Assembly (NCBI GenBank): GCA_026874595.1
Contig: CM049317.1
Span: 68,508,118-68,572,117 of the forward strand
DNA from: Sipunculus nudus
Taxonomy: Eukaryota > Annelida > Sipuncula > Golfingiida > Sipunculidae
Length of the DNA: 64,000 nt
Reading direction: 5' to 3'
How positions within the stretch are numbered: the first letter of the stretch is position 1; the number at the start of each line of letters is the position of its first letter. A program made the position numbers and the translations under genes. This document shows, one piece after another, positions 10,225 through 22,049 of the stretch. The notes beneath the pieces are model-generated. The model saw only the letters and a list, made by a program, of their open reading frames with translations. It was not told where the DNA came from and searched no databases.

Positions 10225-12097
10225 ATGTCTGCAAGTTTAAGGGCCGCTTCCTCCGTCAGGAGAAACCAACCACAGTAAGTTTTCTTGTTTTTTTTTTATA
10301 ATCATTTGTAATTTATATTACATTAAATATCGACATATTATTGTTAATGGTCATGAGTTAATTACACTTCCATGCCTAACTATAAAGTGAACTTTGGTCC
10401 CCTACATCTGGATCTAACCAGGGGGAATGGGACATTTTCGCACTATTGTTTCGCATATTGTATGCATATATAGCAGAATCTATCAGCTCTTTTTACAGTA
10501 AAAGGTATATATAAAAAATCGTAAAGTATACACTCGCAGTGTCGGAATCAGTAATTCAAGAACAGGGGGCGCTAATACTGGATTGTCGGTTAATAGGTAT
10601 TATGAAACTAAGTTCTTGAATTTTGCAATTAATTAAAAAAATATAAAATAAATATTATTGCTATTATTATTACGTAATATATTTCAGTCTATGAAAAATA
10701 TAAATATATTTTTTTACCCGTGAATAAAATCTACACCCATGTTTTTAATAAAGTTAGTTTCAGGTGCATGATGGAGGGAAGGGGCGGATGTGCTCCCCCT
10801 CTTCTGCTCGGAAATTATTTAAAATATATATGCAATGTAGAGAGGACATTCTAAGGCACCTTTCATAGAAATTATGAGGATTTTTTTATTCTTCAACTAT
10901 AATAATCCCTTAAATGTCTTTAAGGGGGTGGGGGTTAACGTTTTACAATTATATAATTCTTTTAATTTAGGATATAAAGTGGAACATGAATATAAATTGT
11001 ACCCTGTTGACGCCAATGGTGAAAATTCGCATCTACATTTATAACTTACAAAATATAATTTTTTTAAATGTAATCCTCAGGGTAAAAGGATTTATAGGGT
11101 CACCTCTTGCGCTTAGGCAGTGCACAAGACACAACAGAGCACAGATCGCGAGTTCGAATACTAGTATTAGCTGAAGAGGCGTGAGATTTTGCACGTTCGA
11201 CCCCAACCCAAGCCATGAAAACAAGACTCTCAGGCCTTTTGATATAAATTTACATGCAGGGCCTAAAATGTAATGCTATCTCAACGGAGCAGTTCAGTCA
11301 GTTGCTCATTCATATCCACAATTTATGAATGAATGCAATTAACCATAGGTACCCTAATAATCGAACTGGATGGAACAACACAGAAACATGAAAAATGAAA
11401 ATTAATCACGAATAAATCAGATAAGATATCGATAATAAGACCCCCACCCCTAAATTCCAAAATCCTGGATTCACTCGTGCATAGCATTAGTTGAGTGAAC
11501 AATCTTGCACAGGAATGTCGCCAAAAAAAGGAACAAGCTATATATAGGAAGCAACGCTCTCAACTGACATTGTCAATTTTGACCTAGGTTTCATAGACCT
11601 TTTCATCACTTCCAGTTAAGCGATGTGATTCTACGTTGAATAAACAATTTTTGTCTTTCTTTGTTTATTGTTTAACCTTTTTTTTCAAATAATATTCCTT
11701 CTTTATATGAAATAAATATTATATATTAACTATCCTTTGCAGATGCGAAAACTCTTATCAGCTGGAGCCTCAGGAAAAATTCCCAGTGGAGTACGCCGAG
11801 CGGCTAATGGAAAAGCATTTGAAAGAACATTTGAAAGGCTGGGAGTACAATCCGCAAGAAGCTTCTAGGAAGGCCAAGGAAATCGCTGAAGTCACAAAAA
11901 CCAGTATAATAGAAGCTACCAGTATAGAGCGATACAAAGTCGTGGCTTACGTGGTGATATGCCAGCGCTCCAAAACGACAGCAGCGTTAACTAGCCGTGG
12001 TATTATTGATGAACGATTTGACAGACGTGCCGAAGTCTCCTTCAAGTCTGATACACTCCATGCTACAGCAATTGCTTTTGCGGTTTATGCTGAATAA
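10225..12097 (+). CDS. Tctex-1 family dynein light chain (two exons, complete)
   Basis: Exon 1 is 10225-10274 (ATG, 16 codons plus CA, donor gtaagt). Exon 2 is 11743-12097, after atcctttgcag, ending in TAA. The split codon CA+A is Gln and the product is 134 residues. It contains ENSYQLEP...KFPVEYAE at the start of the domain, then the helix KAKEIAEVTKTSIIE, the strand RYKVVAYVVICQ and the end DTLHATAIAFAVYAE. That is the order and spacing of the Tctex-1 fold, and the length is close to TCTEX1D2-type proteins (about 140 residues). Such proteins are light chains of cytoplasmic or intraflagellar dynein and dimerise through the last strands. Here the conserved aromatic ending is replaced by VYAE. 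The subfamily is not settled; DYNLT2B-like is my best guess. The first exon is a short basic Ser/Ala/Arg leader. Confidence 0.88.
11095..11165 (+). repeat. Possible tRNA-derived SINE fragment in the Tctex-1 intron
   Basis: GAGTTCGAATAC resembles a polymerase III B box, preceded at about 40 bases by a weak A-box-like TGCGCTTAGGCAG. No clear tail or target duplication. Confidence 0.25.
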
Positions 12098-12150
12098 AAA
12101 CGAGTGCCGCATTGTATATGATAACTAAATTCACAAATATATACATCCCT

Positions 12151-12152
<2 letters not shown>

Positions 12153-12211
<59 letters not shown>
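12153..12211. repeat. (AT)n microsatellite
   Basis: About 29 AT dinucleotides just after the Tctex-1 stop codon. Confidence 0.95.
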
Positions 12212-12216
<5 letters not shown>

Positions 12217-12491
12217 CGGCGGACTAAAAACATTAACTTTTTTCATAAACCAAAATATTTCTATAGTTCTGTTATACCCTTCTATATGGACCGATAAACA
12301 GGAATATTTAGAATATCATTCATCTTTAAGAAGCATTGCTTGGTCTAATTTGCTGATTTAAACCTTTTTTGATAAAATTTGTCAGCTTTTCATTTCCAAT
12401 ACCAACGATTCATTGAGAGAAAAATCAATGTTTAACCATCTGTGCTTATTGTTTAAAAGAAAAATATTCGACAAAAATGAATGAAGAATGA

Positions 12492-12497
12492 AATAAA
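12492..12497 (+). terminator. Polyadenylation signal, Tctex-1 gene
   Basis: AATAAA 395 bases after the stop, followed by a TG-rich stretch (TTGTCGTCTTG...TGTGTTG). The AT microsatellite at 12153-12211 lies in the 3' UTR. Confidence 0.45.
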
Positions 12498-12634
12498 CAC
12501 ACACCATTGTCGTCTTGACTCTGTGTTGCGGTACAATATACAGTATTGTAAACCCTATATTAAAGGCGAGACTGATCAGTTTATTTCTATGTCAATATCT
12601 GACACTTTTGTGTGTGGGATTTTTTAGGTTATTA

Positions 12635-12653
12635 CCCCCCCCCCCCCCCCCCC
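12635..12653. repeat. Poly-C run
   Basis: About 19 consecutive C, in a stretch between the Tctex-1 and lectin genes with no other feature. The length should be treated as uncertain. Confidence 0.85.
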
Positions 12654-13073
12654 ACCCTCCGCGCGAATGCACAAGCATCGAATTTACATTTTTCCTAGTT
12701 TTTTTTTGTCGACTATTTTTCTACTGTCCATATGTGCCCGTGATTTTAAGGCACACTATTACATATCACAACATTTGTACCTGATATTTAATTTTCAACT
12801 TGACCTTAAACCCAAGGTCGTGCCCTAAATAGACTATTCCACATTGTCACTCAGTTGCGGATATCAGTGGGTGCTTTCCATTAATCGCCTTGGTGATTGC
12901 AGACATCTAGTTTTGCGATTTGTTGTTTTATGTGTTACTTGGCATAAAATTTGTAGTATTCTCGACCACCAATGATCAGACCAGTCCTAACCTGTGTAGA
13001 CAATGCTGAGCGGCAGTTTGCGATTCAAGCATCAATTATACTATTTAAAAACTTAACAGCCATGTCTTCACTT

Positions 13074-13079
13074 TTTAAT
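13074..13079 (-). terminator. Possible polyadenylation signal of lectin copy A
   Basis: TTTAAT on the plus strand reads ATTAAA on the minus strand, about 65 bases beyond the stop codon. It is a common variant signal; the assignment is weak. Confidence 0.3.
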
Positions 13080-13141
13080 CAGCCTACCCAGATAATCATA
13101 TCCTGTCTGCAGCTTTGTTGATGGCGTATGCATCATATCTG

Positions 13142-13403
13142 TTACATTAGACTAAAGCTGGTTTCACATATCCCATAAAAACCATGGGATTTCCCAACGA
13201 CGTCGTTCCACGTCCAGCCCCCAGGATGAAGCATTACGCGATCTTCGGTGACGTCACTGGGCTCACCTTGCCTCCAGTTTGTGTAGCTGAACGGCTGACC
13301 TGTAGCTTCCCAGACCCATTCATGTGTTTTGTTCATATACTTGCCTGATGTCATATATCCTACAAAATGGATATATTGAAATATAGAGATATTTTAGTTA
13401 ATG

Positions 13404-13462
<59 letters not shown>

Positions 13463-16400
13463 ACTGGACCTCCCAGGCCGCAAGCAATTATGTTTGCCAC
13501 TTATATTATTATATTATTAGAGTAATAATCCTATAACTTAATCCTATGCCTAGGTAGATGTAACTAAGTCTAGAACTTCCCTGCTTGCTGATACAGTGCA
13601 AAGCAAAACTCATTCTATGATTAAGGACTGGTTATTTACTAGTTGCGGATACGATCACAGTTGTGGGAATTACCTGTACAGTGAGGCCTTTTAATTGTGA
13701 AATGGTAGAAGGTACCAAAAAACTCTTAAGGTGCTAATTATGCACATCAAAATACACCCGTTCGTGTCTTTTGTAGTGAATGGGTCTGTCTGTAAACATT
13801 ACTACGTTCTTACCTTAATGTTTTAATAAATCATAATCCCCCAAAGATCCCTGTACGCCCGCCGTGATTTAATTATAACAAACGTTATGAACTTGTTGTA
13901 AGCGGACGTTGAACGACTGGTACCCTGCACTGAGCCCCTATTAAAGCGTGTTTTTTCCAGTACCAACAGCGAAAAGAACGAAGTGGGGTCCCAGTCTAGG
14001 TTTCGTTGCAAATACCTGTGACACACTTCACTTAATCATGGCGACTTCTCCGACATGTAAACTTATAGGCTCTTGGTATAACTATGGATGTGTAGGACAA
14101 CTGAGCATTACATTATTTTAAGTTGACGCTAGATACAAAGTCACTTATATGATTCCAAAGGGACCTCTTACTTGGAACCCTACATGGCGTTTTCATAGGG
14201 TCAATCTCAAGACGTTGCCAAGCGAATCTGAATTAAGCGACTTGAGACAAGTTATTAATATGATATATAAATGACCATTCTTAAAAAAAGGTAACCAACT
14301 TGCTTTAAACAAAATTGATACATTTTAACATTGCCAATTTTAACCGGAATTCCTTCAAGCAATTTGGAGTCAGCCAAAATTTGGTCAAGTTTAGTCAGGC
14401 CAAGAAAGTCGGCTGACAACTGAAGTCTGACACGTGTTGCCCAAGCTAGCCAAAATTATATGGCCAACAGCAGCGGACTCTACAAACACAAAACTGATAA
14501 ACCTTTCCCAGTGGTACGGATACTTTTCTCAATATGCCGCTGCTCCCCTTCAGTTTCGATGCTGACAAGGCCTGACCCTAAGTCTTCACAAATATTTGCG
14601 AGGTATGTCACATTCCCTTTCTCAGGTGTCAAGTGATAACAGGAAGCCATGTAAACACCGTCCGGTAGAGGTCGCCCTTGGTTGTAAATTTGGTCGAAAA
14701 GTTCCGGACATCTGGCTGCAAAACAATACCATACATATGATATCAAGAAACAAAAATTGAAAGAACGAAGATAGACTTGGGCACCTGCAAAACAATACCA
14801 TACATATGATATCGGGAAACAAAAATTTAAAGAACGAAGATAGACTTGGGGCACCTATGAACACTAATAGTTAGGACGCCAATGCATCACTTCCTGTCCA
14901 AATTGTCCTGGCATGAACGCACACCGTCTGGTCCTAACACAGTAAGGACTCCGTGACATTGTTGCATGCATGTACACCTTCACAAACATATATTAAACTC
15001 AAAAGAACACCAGCAATTACGTTGTAACATGATTTGGTCTTGATACCATGTGATGAGTATATTTCTACAGTTATTCTTTGGTCAACTTTTTTAGGGGTGG
15101 ACTACCTTAATATTGCCAGTTTCTGGCTTGGTCAGATTCGCGGTACCAAGTTCTCCGTGGTCGTAATACTACTCTCATTCATGTTGCAGGTAAACACCCA
15201 GCCCACTTAATAAACCTCCGAGTAAGGCTTATAAGAACTCAAAATAAGATAATGGTGTGCATGCGAAGAAACACATTTTAAAATAAATCATGTAATTAAC
15301 CTTTGGTAAATAAACGTGGGTCTTTAACCTGGGTATGCCCCGCTTAGATCCATTATTTTGCCAGAATTTTTTGTTTTAGAGACTGAATAGCACTATTTTA
15401 GGGACCAGGCGGTAAAAATTATGCTTGGATTTCAACTTTGAAAACAAGTTGCATCCTGTTACCTTGACCCTAAGTAAAATGTCATTTGTAGTTAGAACCT
15501 TTCTCTCATCGCTTCGTAATTTTGCACCTAGATAATATGTTTAATTTTTCCATTTGAGCAAGAAAACAAGTGACCTGACATAGTTAAGGGTTTGTTGTTA
15601 GATTATGTTTGCTAATGTGGCCAAGGGAGGGACATTTAATAATTTCCGGCAGAGCACCAAGAGAAGGCATGCAGTCCTCTCCGTCTCTGTATACAGAGAT
15701 GAATACTGCGTTTAGGACACACTAACCTTCAGCTTGCTTGGTGGATGCTGATATAGCCAATAGAGGACACACTCTGCCCTCCGTAGTCCTAGCCTGACAA
15801 GAGCACTCCGAGTACTGGTACAAACAGCCACGGGTACGTTTTGCCCAATTGTCATTTAGTGTACAATTCGTCCATGGTGACCAATTTCCCCATTTCCAGG
15901 CGAGTATTCCTGATAAGGATATAAGAGAAATTTTGGTGACAGTAATATCTGCAGAATTTATCTGAGGAGAAAACTTAGGACACGTTACGTTACCTGGTCC
16001 CAGGGGCGGATCCAAGATTTAGGGACAAGATTTAGGGATTGAGTGGGACATAAATCCCACTGTGGATCAGCTTCTCACTTCTGTTCAATGAAATTCAGGG
16101 TTCGGGGCCTGTGGGCATTTTTATCATCCTATGCTAAGGGGAAAACCAAACAGATGCCGCTTTTATCGCAAAATAAAATATGTATTTTAACTGGCGGTAG
16201 TACCACTTGACTTTTGTAACGGAACTCTTCTCTGGTCAAACCTCGTATATGCCCCTTCTTAGTCTTGAACTGTCCTGAATTATGCCAAGTATGTCAAAAG
16301 GTGTGTGTGTATGAGGGGGGGGGGGGTCATTCCCCATATTTCCTTAAAAATCATGAGATATTTGACATCCCCTGGCAAAGGGGCTATTGCAGCGCTATCT

Positions 16401-16481
16401 ATCAGTTACCACTTGCACTACGCAAGAACGTTAGTTTACAAAATGAACACGGAGTTTTTCATAATCATTATACAATAATTT

Positions 16482-16526
<45 letters not shown>

Positions 16527-18070
16527 GAGTGATCCATTCACTCAACCGCCATACAATACCCGATTTTCAGTCGGACCATATGTAGACTCCTTGCGCAGTA
16601 CTATTTAACCGCTTTGATCTGTCACACTGTTTGATGGGTATCACATTGGCGCAGGGTCAAGAATTTTCAGTTAAACGTCATTACTTTAACATGGATCGAA
16701 CAATACGAGGCACTATTGGAGTAACCGAGCTTGTTACCTCTCGACTCTTTTGACATTTAGAGTTTGATATCACAGGTCTAAAAAGGCAATAGCACCCTTC
16801 GCCAGAGGTCATTTCTGCTTAAAACGAACACCTTCCTACCAGAAGCCTTAGGACGGCCGTGACTACTTGTCTCAATTGCCAAACTTTAAAATAAAAATTT
16901 CAATTTCAAGGAAACACCTGTTTACATTTCCGATGCATATGCAATTCCTACAGTCGGGGCCAGTCTGAATAGGGATCATTCAAGGATGTGTTAGGGATTC
17001 TCACGATCGGCCAAGTACGAATGATCGTAGCGAGACCGTCCCCACACATGCATGTGCGGAAGCAGAAATCACGTACACGCACGGTGCCGTGACGGCCGAT
17101 GGCGATAACTGATTAGCTCATCCGTATCTCATAAGAGGCCGTACCACAGATGTTTGAATAATTGAGAACACCAGTACAGTTTGACGGACCAAAACCAGTC
17201 ACCAAGGATAATTAGGGATGACCACAGACAAAGCCATGGTCTCTACGCGTCACTACTGGGGATTTATCACGGATCACCAGTGCTTGTCCTTGATGGCCCA
17301 CCCTTGGTGATCCTTGGATAGATCCGTGACAGCTTGACCTATTTTTTTTATATTTTAAATCAAGTATGTGGCTAAACAGCCGGCAGTGCCGGCTGTTTAG
17401 TATACAGGCTAAATTTGCGGCAGGTGAAACTGACCTTGCCAGCAGTTTAGATAGGCCTACCATTGACATAGGCACAGACACTTGAAATCACCATTAAAAT
17501 ATGTCTAAATGTCCCTTATATAGCCTAATTCTACCCATAATGATATGAAGACACAAGGTAAGAAAGACTGTCGGAGGACCCTCAGCGACCTGCAGTATAA
17601 AAAATCCGTTTCCAGCCTACGGACGGAGTGGTACAAACTTAATTCTTGTATGCACATAAAATTGACCAAAATGGCTCCGTCTGACAAGGCCCAGGTGGCT
17701 TCCGACAGATCGGCGGCGTTCTCATCGGTCGGCTCATTAATATTCGTGATAAACAATCCCATATGGGCAAAGTGCATGAGCATCAAAGTTATAACTGCTT
17801 GCAAGGTAATTAAATTCCCCCTGCCAATAGTTTAGCCACTTCCTTAAATCAAAATACCTTAGACACTGGAAAATTATGTACAATATATCTTATTTTTACT
17901 TGATTACCCGAAATATGATAACTATGAGAGACAGTATATGGCAGTGGGACAGATGTTTTTACTCTCATATTAAACTTGTTACCTTCACTTTGCAACATCC
18001 AACGCATATCCACCAACTGGCCATTTAATTTGATAATTATAATGTATAAAATACAAACGTAGAACCGCAT
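13142..18070 (-). CDS. Secreted C-type lectin with TSP1-like module (copy A, intact)
   Basis: Four coding exons on the minus strand: 18070-17983 (ATG, donor gtaaca), 15909-15727 (acceptor ccttatcag, donor gttagt), 14715-14503 (acceptor ttttgcag, donor gtttat) and 13359-13142 (acceptor ttttgtag, stop TAA). All introns are phase 1 and the product is 233 residues. Exon 1 is a signal peptide (MRFYVCILYIIII). Exon 2 is a TSP1-like module: WGNWSPWTNC, then KRTRGC and RVCP. Exons 3 and 4 form one C-type lectin domain: RCPELF, ASCYHL, ANICEDLG, LVSIETEGEQRH, then WVWEATGQPFSYTNW, EPS, WTWND and GICE. The WND calcium motif is present. The EPN sugar motif reads EPS, and the cysteine usual between WND and ICE is missing, so sugar specificity may differ. 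Likely a secreted recognition lectin; function is inference. A Mutator-like element sits in intron 1. Confidence 0.85.
13406..13462. repeat. (AT)n microsatellite
   Basis: AT tract in intron 3 of lectin copy A, about 45 bases from the 3' splice site. Confidence 0.95.
14716..14854. repeat. Tandem 69-bp duplication carrying the 3' splice site of lectin exon 3
   Basis: 14716-14784 and 14785-14854 are near identical (CTGCAAAACAATACCATACA ... AGATAGACTTGG). Each contains, on the minus strand, GGTATTGTTTTGCAG, so there are two candidate acceptors 69 bases (23 codons) apart. Confidence 0.92.
16484..16524. repeat. (AT)n microsatellite
   Basis: AT tract of about 20 repeats in intron 1 of lectin copy A. 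Confidence 0.95.
17364..17843. mobile_element. Mutator-like element with exon-like interior, in lectin intron 1
   Basis: The right end GTTTAGCCACTTCC and the left block TGTGGCTAAACAGCCGGCAG match the termini of the element at 5820-6693. It is flanked by TTAAATCAA at 17355-17363 and again at 17844-17852, a perfect 9-base target duplication. Only the outermost bases of the left end have mutated. Inside, about 300 bases (17505-17804) are more GC-rich and open on both strands. The minus frame reads with a hydrophobic start (MLMHFAHMGLFITNI) and an acceptor-like CAG before it. This looks like captured host sequence, but I recognise no domain. Confidence 0.75.
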
Positions 18071-18885
18071 ATTTGATCCGAATGCTTTTCTGCTGATTTT
18101 AAGTTTTTCTGATCATGTGATCCGTTATTCACTCTCTGTCAGAAAGTCAGACTTGTATGCAGAAAGCTTTTGCTTGTCTGTTTCAGATCTCATAAAGCCT
18201 CGGCCTTTTCAACCAAGTATGTTGATAAAACGGATCCGACAGTTCGATATGCAAGACTGTATTGTTTTTAAACCAGAGCAGATAATATTGTAACTGTCAA
18301 TAAATTCTAATAGAGTCTCTGTGGCTTTGAAAATGATTTTATATCATGTCAAACAGACCAGTTAACACGCTTAATAGGGACGCTTCTCAAATGCTCATAG
18401 GTTCTTAATCAAAGAAAAACATTTTTTTTTCATATAATTTAAATGATAACTGGTATTCCAGGCTATTATATATCGATTATCTGTGAAGGCAATTACTTGC
18501 AATTATGTTCGTCGGGTACTAAACTTTTTTTGTGCCGAGGACTGAATGCCGCCGCCATACAACCGAGACAGGTTGAAGCATGATGTTATTGACTAGCCTC
18601 ATTAACCGCCCCCGTCCCCTAACCGTAGGAAGGGGAGGCTAAGAGGGGTTAATGAGTTCATATCTGTATCCATATTTGGGTAGAAATTCTTAGTGTGCAT
18701 AATTAACGTTTTCTATTCTTTTCTTCTGTCAATTTCTGTTTGCGCCAGAAATCCCCAAAAGTAAAATTTGGGCAAAATATTACTTAAAAGTTATCTATTT
18801 GCCACCTGATTTATGTTTGCCGGAAGAGGCTTTGACTTATCGCTCGATTGCATACATCTCATTTGTACAATTTACGTGATTTTCT
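18071..18885. other. 5' region of lectin copy A, no repeat recognised
   Basis: It should contain the 5' UTR and promoter of copy A (minus strand). No convincing TATA box is seen. The region ends at the edge of the satellite array. Confidence 0.4.
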
Positions 18886-21800
18886 GAGCGGGAGTCTCAC
18901 TGTAATCAGACCAACGACAGCGGCAGTCCCGGTGTAATCAGACCAACGAGAGCGGGAGTCCCGGTGTAATCAGACCAACGAGAGCGGGAGTCCCGGTGTA
19001 ATCAGACCAACGAGGACGGGAGTCCCGGTGCAATCAGACCAACGAGAGCGGGAGTCCCGGTGTAATCAGAACAACGAGAGTGGGAGTCCCGGTGTAATCA
19101 GACCAACGAGAGCGGGAGTCCCGGTGTAATCAGAACAACGACAGCGGGAGTCCCGGTGTAATCAGAACAATGACAGCGGGAGTCCCAGTGTAATCAGACC
19201 AACGAGAGCGGGAGTCCCGGTGTAATCAGAACAATGAGAGCGGGAGTCCCGGTGTAATCAGACCAACTAGAGCGGGAGTCCCTGTGTAATCAGAACAAGG
19301 AGAGCGGGTGTCCAGGTGTTTCAGACCAACGAGAGCGGGTGTCCCGGTATAATCAGAACAACGAGAGCGGGAGTACCGGTGTAATCAGACCAACTAGAGT
19401 GGGAGTCCCGGTGTAATCAGAACAACGACAGCGGGAGTCCCGGTGTAATCAGACAAACAATAGCGGGAGTCCCGGTGTAATCAGACCAACGACAGCGGGA
19501 GTCCCGGTGTAATCAGAACAACGACAGCGGGAGTCCCTGTGTTATCAGACCAACGACAGCGGGAGTCCCGGTGTAATCAGACCAACGAGAGCGGGAGTTC
19601 CGGTGTAATCAGAACAATGACAGCGGGTGTCCCGGTGTAATCAGAACAATGAGATCGGGAGTTCTGGGATAATCAGGCAAACGAGAGCGGGAGTCCCGGT
19701 GTAATCAGACAAACGAGAGCGGGAGTCCCGGTGTAATCAGACCAACGAGAGCGGGAGTCCCGGTGTAATCAGAACAAGGAGAGCGGGAGTCCCGGTGTAA
19801 TCAGAACAACGAGAGCGGGAGTCCCGGTGTAATCAGACCAACTAGAGTGGGAGTCCCGGTGTAATCAGAACAACGACAGCGGGAGTCCCGGTGTAATCAG
19901 AACAACGAGAGCGGGAGTCCCGGTGTAATCAGACCAACTAGAGTGGGAGTCCCGGTGTAATCAGAACAACGAAAGCGGGAGTCCCGGTGTAATCAGATCA
20001 ACTAGAGCGGGTGTCTCGGTGTTATCAAAACAACCACAGCGGGAGTCCCAGTGTAATCAGAACGAGAGCGGGTGTCCCGGTGTAGTCAGACCAACGAGAG
20101 CGGGAATCCTGGTGTAGTCAGACCAACGAGAGCGGGAGACCCGTTGTAATCAGACCCAGGAGAGCGGGAGTCCCGGTGTAATCAGACCAACAAGAGCGGG
20201 AGTCCCGGTGTAATCAGAACAATGACAGCGGGAGTCCCGGTGTAATCAGACCAACGAGAGCGGGAGTCCCGGTGTAATCAGACCAACGAGAGCGGGAGTC
20301 CCGGTGTAATCAGACCAACGAGAGCGGGAGTCCCGGTGTAATCAGAACAACGAGAGTGGGAGCCCCGGTGTAATCAGACCAACGAGAGCGGGAGTCCCGG
20401 TGTAATCAGAACAACGACAGCGGGAGTCCCGGTGTAATCAGACCAACTAGAGCGGGAGTCCCTGTGTAATCAAAACAAGGAGAGCGGGTGTCCCGGTGTA
20501 GTCAGACCAACGAGAGCGAGAGTTCCGGTGTAATCAGACCAACTAGAGCGGGAGTCTCGGTGTAATCAGACCAACGAGAGCGGGAGTCCCGGTGTAATCA
20601 GACAAACTAGAGCGGGTGTCCCGATGTAATCAGACCAACGAGAGCGGGAGTTCTGGGGTAATCAGACAAACAAGAGCGGGAGTCCCGGTGTAATCAGACC
20701 CAGGAGAGCGGGAGTCCCGGTGTAATCAGACCAACAAGAGCGGGAGTCCCGGTGTAATCAGAACAATGACAGCGGGAGTCCCGGTGTAATCAGACCAACG
20801 AGAGCGGGAGTCCCGGTGTAATCAGACCAACGAGAGCGGGAGTCCCGGTGTAATCAGACGAACTAGAGCGGGAGTCCCGGTGTAATCAGAACAAGGAGAG
20901 CGGGTGTCCCGGTGTAATCAGAACAACGAGAGCGGGAGTACTGGTGTAATCAGACCAACTAGAATGGGAGTCCCGGTGTAATCAGAACAACAACAGCGGG
21001 AGTCCCGGTGTAATCAGATCAACTAGAGCGGGTGTTCCGGTGTTATCAGAACAACGACAGCGGGAGTCCCAGTGTAATCAGAACGAGAGCGGGTGTCCCG
21101 GTGTAGTCAGACCAACGAGAGCGGGAATCCTGGTGTAGTCAGACCAACGAGAGCGGGAGTCCCGGTGTAATCAGACCCAGGAGAGCGGGAGTCCCGGTGT
21201 AATCAGACCAACAAGAGCGGGAGTCCCGGTGTAATCAGAACTATGACAGCGGGAGTCCCGTTGTAATCAGAACAACGAAAGCGGGAGTCCCGGTGTAATC
21301 AGAACAAGGAGAGCGGGTGTCCCGGTGTAATCAGAACAACGAGAGCGGGAGTACTGGTGTAATCAGACCAACTAGAGTGGGAGTCCCGGTGTAATCAGAT
21401 GAACAACAGCGGGAGTCCCGGTGTAATCAGATCAACTAGAGCGGGTGTTCCGGTGTTATCAGAACAACGACAGAAGGAGTCCCAGTGTAATCAGAACGAG
21501 AGCGGGAGTCCCGGTGTAATCAGACCCAGGAGAGCGGGAGTCCCGGTGTAATCAGACCAACAAGAGCGGGAGTCCCGGTGTAATCAGAACTATGACAGCG
21601 GGAGTCCCGGTGTAATCAGACCAACGACAGCGGGAGTCCCGGTGTAATCAGACCAACGAGAGCGGGAGTTCCGGTGTAATCAGAACAATGACAGCGGGTG
21701 TCCCGGTGTAATCAGAACAATGAGATCGGGAGTTCTGGGATAATCAGGCAAACGAGAGCGGGAGTCCCGGTGTAATCAGACAAACGAGAGCGGGAGTCCC

Positions 21801-22049
21801 GGTGTAATCAGACCAACGAGAGCGGGAGTCCCGGTGTAATCAGAACAACGAGAGCGGGAGTCCCGGTGTAATCAGACCAACGACAGCGGGAGTCCCGGTG
21901 TAATCAGAACAATGACAGCGGGAGTCCCGGTGTAATCAGACCAACGACAGCGGGAGCTCCGGTGTAATCAGACCAACGACAGCGGGAGTCCCGGTGTAAT
22001 CAGACCAACGAGAGCGGGAGTCCCGGTGTAATCACACCAGCGGGAGTCG
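18886..22049. repeat. 32-bp satellite array, about 98 monomers
   Basis: The monomer is TGTAATCAGACCAACGAGAG followed by CGGGAGTCCCGG. Variants recur: CCAAC/ACAAC/ACAAT, GAGAG/GACAG, and shortened units reading CAGAACGAGAGCGG. Rare variants are shared between distant blocks, so the array has grown by block duplication. CGGGA-G-TCCCG inside each unit is a perfect small hairpin. No frame of 60 codons or more crosses the array. It separates lectin copy A from copy B. Confidence 0.97.

Noticed and set aside
15910-16015. Extension of the TSP1 exon frame upstream to 16015
   Set aside because: The acceptor ccttatcag at 15910 fits family phase, and the upstream part overlaps a GGCGGATCC transposon fragment.
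18886-22049. CRISPR-like regular repeat array
   Set aside because: The repeats are directly adjacent with no unique spacers, the unit is 32 bases with no spacer, and the DNA is eukaryotic.
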